Assembly: GCA_003661465.1 (NCBI GenBank)
Contig: QMWE01000041.1
Coordinates: forward strand, 1-7,741
From: Hadesarchaea archaeon
GTDB lineage: Archaea; Hadarchaeota; Hadarchaeia; Hadarchaeales; Hadarchaeaceae
Length of the DNA: 7,741 nucleotides
Direction of reading: 5' to 3'
Shown here piece by piece: positions 1 through 6,042 of this stretch. The stretch's first letter is position 1. Every line of letters starts with the position of its first letter. The notes beneath the pieces are model-generated. The model worked only from the letters and a program-made list of their open reading frames with translations. It did no database searches and was not told where the DNA came from. Made by a program: the position numbers and the translations under genes.

Positions 1-4
1 CGAG

Positions 5-18
5 CCGAATACTTTCGG
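5..18. repeat. Short inverted repeat at the left edge
   Basis: Five-base arms CCGAA and TTCGG flank the four-base spacer TACT. It lies about 20 bases left of the TATA-like element at 36-43. It could be a small hairpin ending an upstream transcript or a protein-binding site, but it is short enough to be chance and has no T-run. Confidence 0.25.
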
Positions 19-30
19 TGACCTCTCCTC

Positions 31-44
31 AAAAGAGATATAAC
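31..44 (+). promoter_or_regulatory. Archaeal TATA/BRE-like promoter for the 63-323 transcript
   Basis: An A-rich BRE-like stretch (AAAAGA, 31-36) runs into GATATAAC (36-43). The usual archaeal spacing of about 25 bases from the TATA centre puts transcription start near 63-66, where the hairpin-rich segment begins. The core is nearly symmetric, so it could also fire leftwards off the window, but the A-rich flank lies on the side expected for rightward transcription. Confidence 0.45.
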
Positions 45-62
45 AACCAGAACCAACTTTTA

Positions 63-323
63 GGCGGCGAAAGCCGAACGAGCCCCGGGCTACACGTCCG
101 GGGCAGGGGCTCGACTGGAATCGACCAGTCAATTCGTGACCGAGCCCTCGAGCGCACGTGAGGCGTCCGCACTTCCGGCGGGCTCCTGTGGAGAAAGCCG
201 GGCGAAAGGTGCTGGTGCTGAGAATGCGCAACCTCGCAAGCTTCCGGTAGCGAGAGCGAACCTGCGCCTCGGTGACGAGCGTGGCACATCGAAAAGGTGG
301 AAGCCCCTTGCGTGAGCGAGGGG
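63..323 (+). ncRNA. Candidate structured non-coding RNA, family not recognised
   Basis: No protein is supported in bases 1-329; instead the stretch is a run of perfect hairpins. CGGC-GAAA-GCCG is at 65-76. Eight-base arms CGAGCCCC/GGGGCTCG are at 79-86 and 106-113. GACTGG/CCAGTC is at 113-130 and GAGCCC pairs with GGGCTC at 142-147/180-185. A two-tier stem pairs 226-230 with 263-267 and 233-237 with 250-254, abutted directly by CTCG-GTGA-CGAG at 268-279. An eight-base-pair stem capped by GTGA is at 304-323. Three loops are GNRA (GAAA, GTGA, GTGA) when read on the + strand; read on the minus strand they are not, which favours + transcription. A TATA-like element sits at the right distance upstream. 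The size suits an archaeal SRP or RNase P RNA, but I cannot find the SRP helix-8 core or the RNase P P4 sequences. The ends are approximate, and the 3' end is convergent with porB. Confidence 0.4.
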
Positions 324-329
324 AGGAGG

Positions 330-1205
330 TCACTCGATCCCGAATCGCTTACACTCTTCGTCCACCATCTGCTGGATCTTCATGATTTCCTCGTCTGTGA
401 GATGTCTGAACCTTCTCTGCACCTTCAGGTATTCGGAGACGGGCTTTCTCCTAGGTGGTTTGAACGTGACCCTAGTGACCCCATTTTCTATTTCATACAA
501 GTTCCACATCCCCGTCAATACAGCTAATTTTGCTACCTCTATCGTCTTGCTGGAATCTATCCGCCATCCCAGCACACAAGGGGCGTGAACGTGGATGTAG
601 GTGGGCCCGTCTATGGAGGCAGCTTTCTTGACTTTCTTGATGTAATCCATGGGATAGCCCACGGAAGCCGTCGCCACATATGGAACGCCGTGAGCGGCCA
701 TTATCGCTGGCATATCCTTCTTTGGACGGTCCTCGCCCCGCTTGACCCTTCCGACCGGTGTGGTGGTCGTCCAGGCCCCATAGGGGGTTGCCCCGCTTCG
801 TTGAATTCCGGTGTTCTCGTAGGCCTCGTTGTCGTAGCAGATGTACAGGAGATTTTCTCCCCGTTCCGCCGCCCCGGATAGGGCCTGTAGTCCTATGTCG
901 ACGGTGCCACCATCACCACCTATTGCCACGGATTTTACTCCGCGCTTACCCAGCACCTTCAGAGCTCGTGAGACCCCCGAAGCCACCGCGGCAACGTTCT
1001 CAAATGCCACATGGATCCAAGGAACTCTCCAAGCTGTCTCAGGGTAAGGTGTGGTTACCACCTCCATACATCCAGTAGACATGGAAACTATGACGTTTTT
1101 ACCGAGGGCCTTTAGCGCATAACGGATCGCAAGGATACAGCCGCACCCCGCACACGCACGATGTCCCGGTGCAAGCAGCTCCACATCCGAAATATTCTTC
1201 ATCAT
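330..1205 (-). CDS. porB: Pyruvate:ferredoxin oxidoreductase, beta subunit (TPP-binding)
   Basis: This is the thiamine-diphosphate-binding subunit of the cytoplasmic enzyme that converts pyruvate, CoA and oxidised ferredoxin to acetyl-CoA, CO2 and reduced ferredoxin, reversibly. With the start used here the protein is 291 residues, normal for PorB. Visible features are CxxC at C18/C21 plus C46 (TGCMEV) and C210 (APCVLGW), the four Cys expected to hold a [4Fe-4S] cluster. The TPP/Mg site is GDGG at 97-100 with YDNEAYENTG at 124-133. The start is the ATG that overlaps the porA stop as ATGA (1202-1205). A second ATG follows immediately, so the true start could be one codon later. A longer reading adds twelve residues inside porA with no family resemblance. 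It is the last gene of the operon; the hairpin at 304-323 lies just beyond its stop. Confidence 0.93.
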   Translation of the reverse strand: MMKNISDVELLAPGHRACAGCGCILAIRYALKALGKNVIVSMSTGCMEVVTTPYPETAWRVPWIHVAFENVAAVASGVSRALKVLGKRGVKSVAIGGDGGTVDIGLQALSGAAERGENLLYICYDNEAYENTGIQRSGATPYGAWTTTTPVGRVKRGEDRPKKDMPAIMAAHGVPYVATASVGYPMDYIKKVKKAASIDGPTYIHVHAPCVLGWRIDSSKTIEVAKLAVLTGMWNLYEIENGVTRVTFKPPRRKPVSEYLKVQRRFRHLTDEEIMKIQQMVDEECKRFGIE

Positions 1206-2383
1206 CTCAACCCCATCAGTGTTTCTCTGAGCCCAAGCCATCTTACCGGATTTTTCACCTCTCCGGCCTCCACAGCCTCCAAGGTGGACTTTACGGCCTC
1301 CCGGATCTGAAGTGGCGACACATCCCTACCCGCCAGCCCGCATATGAAGTTCATCAGGAGGGGGGACTTTTTGGAGTTTATCAGTGCGGTGGAGAGATCC
1401 GAAAATAAGGCTCCGGATAGTCCCGGTGAGACATCTTTCTCGAGTACGGCAACTGCTTTGGCGTTACCCACCGCGTCCTTCAGCTCCCTCACCGGGAATG
1501 GTCTGAACGAGCGTAACTTTACTAAACCCACACGCTCACCATGCTGCCGGTATTCATCGACCATGTCCTTCAGACTTCCGGCCAATGACCCCATAGTGAG
1601 CAAGATTATCTCAGCATCTTCTGTGCGATAACGCTCGAGTAGACCATATTTCCTGCCGAATTTTTCAGCGAAAATCTTCCCCACCTCGAGTATCTTCTCT
1701 TTTGCCTTGAGCATCTCCTCCTGCAACATGAACCTGAATTCCTCATAGTAGTCCGGTACGCCAACAGCCCCAATGCTCCCGGGATGCTCTGGGTCTAGCG
1801 CATAAGGATAGTTATACTGGGGGAGAAACCCGTCGACCTCCGATTGTTCTGGAACATCAACGGGCTCAGCAGTATGCGAGAGGATATACCCGTCAAAGCA
1901 GACCATCACGGGTAGTAGTGTTTCCTCCGCTATGCGGAAGGCCTGAATAGTTGAATCGAGGATTTCCTGGTTGTTCTCACAGTAAAGCTGTATCCATCCG
2001 CTATCACGGACGGCTACGGAATCCTGCTGGTCACACCATATGGACAAGGGAGCGGACAGCGAACGATTCACGTTGGTCATGACGATCGGCAATCGTAGCC
2101 CAGAAGCTACGAACAGTATCTCGCTCATTAACATCAAGCCCTGAGATGAAGTCGCCGTGAAGGTCCGCACCCCGGTGGCCGCTGCTCCAACGCAGGCGCT
2201 GAGCGCGCTGTGTTCCGACTCCACTTTTATGTACTCCGCATCGAGCTCCCCGTTGGCCACAAATTCGGAGAGCTTCTCAACGATCGTGGTCTGTGGGGTT
2301 ATCGGATAAGCGGAGATCACCTTTACCCGGGCGAGCTTTGCGGCCAGCGCGGCCGAATCATTTCCGGTCATAAATTTTTTCAC
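1202..2383 (-). CDS. porA: Pyruvate:ferredoxin oxidoreductase, alpha subunit
   Basis: PorA supplies the pyrimidine-side TPP contacts and the CoA/substrate region of the oxidoreductase. The 393-residue product opens with the typical TGNDSAALAAKLA segment and the YPITPQTT motif (residues 26-33). It continues with the VESEHSALSACVGAAATG and TATSSQGL stretches of the family. The segment SLSAPLSIWCDQQDS followed by RDSGWIQLYCENNQE is characteristic of pyruvate-type rather than 2-oxoglutarate or indolepyruvate enzymes. The start is GTG at 2383, overlapping the porD stop as GTGA and preceded by a good GGAGGG site inside porD. A reading from an upstream ATG adds 18 residues that only translate the end of porD out of frame, so I rejected it. 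The end overlaps porB by four bases, implying coupled translation and matched subunit amounts. Confidence 0.94.
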   Translation of the reverse strand: MKKFMTGNDSAALAAKLARVKVISAYPITPQTTIVEKLSEFVANGELDAEYIKVESEHSALSACVGAAATGVRTFTATSSQGLMLMSEILFVASGLRLPIVMTNVNRSLSAPLSIWCDQQDSVAVRDSGWIQLYCENNQEILDSTIQAFRIAEETLLPVMVCFDGYILSHTAEPVDVPEQSEVDGFLPQYNYPYALDPEHPGSIGAVGVPDYYEEFRFMLQEEMLKAKEKILEVGKIFAEKFGRKYGLLERYRTEDAEIILLTMGSLAGSLKDMVDEYRQHGERVGLVKLRSFRPFPVRELKDAVGNAKAVAVLEKDVSPGLSGALFSDLSTALINSKKSPLLMNFICGLAGRDVSPLQIREAVKSTLEAVEAGEVKNPVRWLGLRETLMGLR

Positions 2384-2661
2384 TTTTGTCCCTCCGGCAC
2401 CATGGTTATCGCCTTTACCGGGCACACATTTGCACATATGCCGCAGCCCTTGCAGTATCTGTAGTCGACTTTAGGGGGTTTTTCACAGCTGATTGCAGAG
2501 TCTGGACAGTACAGCCAGCACGACATGCAACTGGTGCATTTTTCATAGTCCGTCACCGGTCTCATGCTACGCCAGCTGCCGGTCTCATTTTGCTCCGTAC
2601 TCCCAGGATCCATTATCACAGCGCCCGGCAGCAGTTTCTTGGTTGACGTGTGTGAGCTCAT
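2380..2661 (-). CDS. porD: Pyruvate:ferredoxin oxidoreductase, delta subunit (2[4Fe-4S] ferredoxin)
   Basis: This small electron-transfer subunit relays electrons from the TPP/[4Fe-4S] catalytic centre to external ferredoxin. The 93-residue protein has a roughly 40-residue N-terminal part and then two complete bacterial-type ferredoxin motifs. The first is CTSCMSCWLYCP (Cys 42, 45, 48, 52) and the second is CKGCGICANVCP (Cys 70, 73, 76, 80). All eight ligands for two [4Fe-4S] clusters are present. The ATG overlaps the porG stop as ATGA (2658-2661), and the stop overlaps the porA GTG. Length and position between gamma and alpha match archaeal four-subunit Por operons. I see nothing missing. 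Confidence 0.94.
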   Translation of the reverse strand: MSSHTSTKKLLPGAVIMDPGSTEQNETGSWRSMRPVTDYEKCTSCMSCWLYCPDSAISCEKPPKVDYRYCKGCGICANVCPVKAITMVPEGQK

Positions 2662-3194
2662 TCAGCCACCACCCTCGTCTGCTCATATGCCGCTTTCATC
2701 GCGGCGACATTTTTTTCGGCGAGTTTGCCGGAAAAATATCCATCCACCACCTTGACCAGAGACTCGAGTTTGACCAAGCCGGTTGCCTTAGCAAAGGCTC
2801 CAAGCATGGCGGTGTTCGTGATCGGTACACCCAGTCGCTCCATCGCTATCGAGGTGGCGTCGACGAAGGAGATCTTGACGTGAGGGAACTGAAGCGGACC
2901 TTTGGAGTTGAGCACTATCATTCCCCCGTGTTTTACGCCGAGTGCCACATCCACGACCTGGGGCAACAGCGGATCCAGCACGACAACATAATCCGGTTTG
3001 TATATCTGGGCGCGAGTACGAATTTCCCTATCGTCCATGCGCGTGAAAGCCAGCACGGGTGCGCCCCTGCGCTCCGCCCCGAAGAATGGGAATGCTTGTG
3101 CGTGTCTTCCTTCCAGAAAAGCTGCCTCGGCGAGCAACCGCGCTGCCGTAACAGCACCCTGCCCTCCCCTACCATGAAATCTTATCTCTATCAC
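2658..3194 (-). CDS. porG: Pyruvate:ferredoxin oxidoreductase, gamma subunit
   Basis: This is the gamma subunit of the heterotetrameric oxidoreductase and the first gene of the operon. The N-terminus [20 protein letters not shown] and the later [19 protein letters not shown] are hallmark gamma-domain sequences. I chose the GTG at 3194, giving 178 residues, because archaeal gamma subunits as I know them begin essentially at this [12 protein letters not shown] segment. An in-frame GTG at 3224 would add ten residues. It has a weak GGCGGT sequence about eleven bases upstream, whereas the 3194 start has no visible ribosome-binding site, so the longer form stays possible. The 3' end overlaps porD by four bases. 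No strong TATA box for this operon is evident on the minus strand. Confidence 0.9.
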
Positions 3195-3275
3195 GGAAAC
3201 ACGTTTAGAGATTATTGAACCCACAATTTAACTTTACCGCCGGAAAAAACTCTCGAAAGAAATACGTGAAAAATC

Positions 3276-3289
3276 TTCATGATCGTGAA
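3276..3289. promoter_or_regulatory. Near-palindrome in the por/gar1 divergent region, possible operator
   Basis: TTCATGATCGTGAA is a 14-base palindrome with a single mismatched base pair. The half-site CGTGAA recurs 19 bases to the left (3265-3270 and 3284-3289), about two helical turns. It lies between the divergent por and gar1 starts, roughly 80-95 bases upstream of porG and 60 upstream of the gar1 TATA box, a plausible regulator position for por. The rest of 3195-3399 holds AT-rich promoter sequence, a short GCGCGC tract near 3298-3304 and no gene. Confidence 0.3.
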
Positions 3290-3342
3290 ATGTGGGAGCG
3301 CGCGCAGGGGTCTTCTTTTATCACAACATCTTTTTAAGTATT

Positions 3343-3358
3343 GCGAAAAATATATAAA
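3343..3358 (+). promoter_or_regulatory. TATA box and BRE for the gar1-tfb transcript
   Basis: GCGAAAA (3343-3349) followed by ATATATAAA (3350-3358) is a textbook purine-rich BRE plus TATA box. Spacing predicts transcription start near 3378-3382, leaving a leader of about 20 bases that contains the GGAGGAGA ribosome-binding site (3388-3395). This is the strongest promoter in the window. Confidence 0.75.
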
Positions 3359-3399
3359 CCCAACAAGAAATCATATTTAAACTTTTTGGAGGAGATGGT

Positions 3400-3684
3400 T
3401 TGAGCATCAGGGGGAAAGCACTACATGTGGGTTCCCGGGGACTCGTAGCTAGGACGGAGCGGGCGCCGAAACTGGGTCAGCCAGTCTTAGATTCAAGGAA
3501 GAAGCGTATAGGTAACGTTTCCGACGTTTTTGGACCAGTAAAATCCCCGTATATTGTGATAAAGCCAGCTTCAGGTATTTCAAAAACACAGCTCGAGGGG
3601 CTCGCCAATTCCGACATATATATGGGGGAGGAACATGGAAAGGGTCGCAAGACAAAAAACATGTCCAGAATGCGGAAGCACTAA
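3400..3684 (+). CDS. gar1: H/ACA ribonucleoprotein component Gar1
   Basis: Gar1 joins Cbf5, Nop10 and L7Ae in the H/ACA particle that makes pseudouridine in rRNA; it binds the catalytic subunit Cbf5 and helps substrate turnover. The 94-residue protein shows the small beta-barrel signature: V29-L30-D31, then KKRIGNVSDVFGPVKSPY (residues 34-51), then IVIKP. A basic tail (KGRKTKNMSRMRKH) replaces the Gly/Arg-rich tails of eukaryotic Gar1. The start is TTG at 3400, supported by GGAGGAGA seven bases upstream. The last 50 bases overlap the start of tfb in another frame, and the tfb ribosome-binding site lies inside gar1. Adjacency of gar1 and tfb is a recurring archaeal arrangement, which supports both calls. 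Confidence 0.9.
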   Translation: MSIRGKALHVGSRGLVARTERAPKLGQPVLDSRKKRIGNVSDVFGPVKSPYIVIKPASGISKTQLEGLANSDIYMGEEHGKGRKTKNMSRMRKH

Positions 3685-6007
3685 GCTCGTGCGCGACTAT
3701 GAACGCGCTGAGCTGGTATGCGCCGAGTGCGGCTTCGTCATCCACGATAAGATAATGGACATGGGGCCTGAATGGCGTGCCTTCGATCAGGAGCAGCGTG
3801 ACCGCAGGGGAAGGGTTGGAGCGCCCATGACGCTAAGCGTTGACTATTCCGAACCAATAGTCTTGCTGAAAAACGGCAAAATGTGGACCACGGAGATTGG
3901 AAAGTTCGTCGACGAGATAATGACATCCGCAGAAATAACTAGAGAGGGAAACGTCGAAATAGCTAAAATCAGTGGGTATCAGACCCTAGCCGTAAACAGT
4001 GATTATCGAGTCGTGTTCAAACCGGTCACTCACGTCACCCGCCACACTGTCGAGGAACTTTACGAAGTTACATTGGAGACAAATAGAAGAATACTCGTGA
4101 CGGATAAGCACTGCCTCTACACGATCAACGACAGCGAAGCAATACCTGTTGAGGTTCAGAATCTCAAAAAGGGGGATTTTATAGTAGTACCAAAAATTGT
4201 TCCTACTCCCCCCGAAGACATGACTAAAATAAATTTAATTGAAGAACTCTCAAAGCTCCCCTCCGAGGAAATCGAGGATCTGCAAGTTAGGTTCAATGGG
4301 GGCCCGGAGGCAATCCCTCTTTCGGAGGTAAGAAACGTTGTTTCAGGCGATTTGAGTGATGCCAAAATCATGTTGCGGGGAGGTAAATATTCATTGCCGT
4401 GCGAACTCCCCGCTGACAAAAAAATAGCTAGGCTATTGGGTTATTACGCCAGCGAGGGTTGCATCTCGAAGGGGAGAGACATCATTTTCTCGTTCGGAAA
4501 GCACGAGGATAAGTTAATCAAAGAAGTCCTAGAGATTTTGGAATCTTTGGGGTTAAAGCCGAGGTTGAACCACCAAGCTCACGGAACACAGGTGATGGTT
4601 TCCAGCAAGCTCCTTGTGTGCATGTTCAGAGCCTTACGAGCCGGAGGAAACGCACATGAAAAGCGGGTGCCCCCTGTAGTATTTTCCATGCCAAAAGAGG
4701 CAAAATTGGCATTTCTGCACGCATATGTGAACGGCGACGGGTGCATTTATTCAAGAGAGGAAGAGAAGCCCGAATGGAGACCGACCACTCACGTTTACAC
4801 GACATCGGTGAGCGGGAAATTGAGCAACGATCTGATGTTGCTTTATCTTCAACTAGGAGCATTTGCTGGATATACCGAAGAGGAAATCCCGGGACACGTC
4901 ATCAACAAAACCGGACAAGCTTTGCCAAAATCCATAAGCACCGGTACTAGGCTCACAAATCCGGATGTTGCATACTCGCTCGAATTCATTAGCGGGGTAA
5001 GATCACGCTGGCGGAAGGGTGCAATCGAGGATTTAATCCCGGCACCAGAAAAATACGCCAGACTCTGGAAATATAGAAAGAGGATCAGGATCAACAGGTC
5101 ATTCGCCAAAAGCATAGCTGAAAAATTTGGCGACCAAAAGTTGCTCAGACTCGCAGAATCAGACTTGGCGTTTTTGAGAGTCAAGAATGTGAAGAAGGTG
5201 AAGTCAACTACCGGTTACGCTTATGATTTGACCGTGCCAGAGTGCAAGAACTTCATTACGGGGCGCGGTTGGATAGTTGCATTTGATACAATCCACGACA
5301 AAGGCTTATCCACGATGATTGACTGGCGTGACCGCGACTCACACGGAAAGGACCTGACCCCGAAGCGCAGAGCTCAGATCTACAGGCTCAGGAAATGGCA
5401 GCGAAGGATCAGGGTGTCCGACGCGACCGAACGAAATCTGGCATTCGCGCTATCCGAGATCGATCGGATGGCATCGCATCTGGCCCTCCCACGAAACGTC
5501 AGAGAGGCCGCTTCGCTGATATACCGAAAGGCCGTAGAGGAGCGGTTGATTCGGGGAAGATCTATAGAAGGAGTGGCAGCGGCGGCGCTGTATGCTGCCT
5601 GCAGAGAATGCAAAGTCCCGAGGACGCTTGATGAAATCGCCGACGTCTCACGAGTGGGCAAAAAGGAGATAGGACGAAGTTACAGGTTCATCGCGAGAGA
5701 GCTGTTAATTCATCTCCGCCCAACGAGCCCCGTGGATTACATCCCGCGTTTCGGCTCGGAACTCGGTCTCAGCGGTGAGGTACAGTCCAAAGCCATCGAG
5801 CTGTTAAAGGAGGCGACGAAGAAGGGACTGACATCTGGACGGGGGCCGACCGGGGTCGCGGCCGCGGCCATCTATATCGCCAGCGTCCTCTGCGGGGAGC
5901 GGCGGACTCAACGGGATGTGGCGGATGTGGCGCGAGTCACTGAGGTCACCGTCAGAAATCGCTACAAGGAGTTATGCGAGAAGCTTGGACTAGACGTCGA
6001 ATTGTAA
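3635..6007 (+). CDS. tfb: Transcription initiation factor B (TFB) precursor with in-frame intein
   Basis: TFB is the archaeal TFIIB homologue that binds TBP-TATA-BRE DNA and recruits RNA polymerase. The 790-residue precursor starts with a zinc ribbon (C10-x2-C13, C29-x2-C32), then the B-reader segment GPEWRAF and GRVGAPM. After residue 67 an intein (residues 68-551) intervenes, and TFB resumes at T552 with IHDKGLSTMIDW. Two cyclin-fold repeats follow, carrying RLRKWQRRIR, RSIEGVAAAALYAACR, RTLDEIADVSRVGKKEIGR and, in the second repeat, TSGRGPTGVAAAAIYIAS and VTEVTVRNRYKEL. Splicing would give 306 residues, the usual length, and rebuild GAPMTLTIHDKGLST across the junction. GGAGG lies three bases before the ATG, within gar1, suggesting translational coupling. 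The insertion is in the B-reader/linker that enters the polymerase active-site cleft, so unspliced protein should not work. Extein DNA is strikingly GC-rich compared with the intein. Confidence 0.96.
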   Translation: MERVARQKTCPECGSTKLVRDYERAELVCAECGFVIHDKIMDMGPEWRAFDQEQRDRRGRVGAPMTLSVDYSEPIVLLKNGKMWTTEIGKFVDEIMTSAEITREGNVEIAKISGYQTLAVNSDYRVVFKPVTHVTRHTVEELYEVTLETNRRILVTDKHCLYTINDSEAIPVEVQNLKKGDFIVVPKIVPTPPEDMTKINLIEELSKLPSEEIEDLQVRFNGGPEAIPLSEVRNVVSGDLSDAKIMLRGGKYSLPCELPADKKIARLLGYYASEGCISKGRDIIFSFGKHEDKLIKEVLEILESLGLKPRLNHQAHGTQVMVSSKLLVCMFRALRAGGNAHEKRVPPVVFSMPKEAKLAFLHAYVNGDGCIYSREEEKPEWRPTTHVYTTSVSGKLSNDLMLLYLQLGAFAGYTEEEIPGHVINKTGQALPKSISTGTRLTNPDVAYSLEFISGVRSRWRKGAIEDLIPAPEKYARLWKYRKRIRINRSFAKSIAEKFGDQKLLRLAESDLAFLRVKNVKKVKSTTGYAYDLTVPECKNFITGRGWIVAFDTIHDKGLSTMIDWRDRDSHGKDLTPKRRAQIYRLRKWQRRIRVSDATERNLAFALSEIDRMASHLALPRNVREAASLIYRKAVEERLIRGRSIEGVAAAALYAACRECKVPRTLDEIADVSRVGKKEIGRSYRFIARELLIHLRPTSPVDYIPRFGSELGLSGEVQSKAIELLKEATKKGLTSGRGPTGVAAAAIYIASVLCGERRTQRDVADVARVTEVTVRNRYKELCEKLGLDVEL
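3836..5287 (+). mobile_element. TFB intein with LAGLIDADG homing endonuclease domain (484 residues)
   Basis: Boundaries come from the broken TFB consensus: Ser68 is intein residue 1 (SVDYSEPIVLL, block A) and Asp551 is last, with Thr552 as the +1 nucleophile. Block B is TDKH (T156, H159 of the precursor). The endonuclease part has both catalytic helices: LLGYYASEG at 267-275 (acid E274) and LHAYVNGDG at 361-369 (acid D368), so cleavage ability looks intact. Block F is GYAYDLTVPECKNFITG (527-543), retaining D531. Block G is GWIVAFD, ending Phe-Asp instead of His-Asn, and the His often seen in block F is Lys (K538). Sampled intein DNA is about 40% GC against about 70% in the TFB C-terminus. Role: self-splicing protein element that spreads into intein-free tfb alleles. 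An intein is known in Methanocaldococcus TFB; whether the site is the same I cannot check. Confidence 0.95.
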
Positions 6008-6010
6008 AAT

Positions 6011-6024
6011 TGTTTATTTATAGA
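6011..6024 (+). promoter_or_regulatory. T-rich stretch: possible tfb terminator and TATA box for the next gene
   Basis: TGTTTATTTATAGA begins three bases after the tfb stop codon. Its TTATTTATA core (6014-6022) is TATA-like and lies about 25 bases upstream of the proposed TTG start at 6043, which would make that mRNA leaderless or nearly so. The T-rich run could also help terminate tfb. The two roles are not exclusive. Confidence 0.45.
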
Positions 6025-6042
6025 TAACCTCTGCACAAAAAC

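Noticed and set aside
29..289. Open frame of 86 codons on the minus strand
   Set aside because: The peptide is His/Ser/Pro/Arg-rich with no domain, lies over hairpin-rich GC-rich DNA, and has no ribosome site.
63..323. RNase P RNA: GAAAGGTGC (205-213) and CGTGGCAC (280-287) after a GNRA hairpin recall the P10-P12 region
   Set aside because: The universal P4 strands (GAGGAAAGTC-like and AGAA..GGCTTA-like) are not found in a workable order. A GAATCGCTTAC match near 341-351 is the porB C-terminal coding sequence. The similarity is too weak to name it.
63..323. SRP (7S) RNA
   Set aside because: No helix-8 core of the GGAAGGGAGCAGC type and no TGTAA-like Alu-domain motif on either strand.
1202..2437. 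PorA starting at 2437 with 18 extra residues
   Set aside because: The extension re-reads the end of porD. The GTG at 2383 has a proper GGAGGG site and matches the family N-terminus.
2493..3218. 241-codon open frame on the + strand
   Set aside because: It is antisense to porD and porG, which have complete family signatures. Its peptide is Cys/His/Arg-rich and unrecognisable, typical of a shadow frame.
3635..6007. tfb disrupted by an insertion (pseudogene)
   Set aside because: The insertion is exactly in frame, has all intein blocks, and its removal rebuilds the conserved TFB sequence at normal length.
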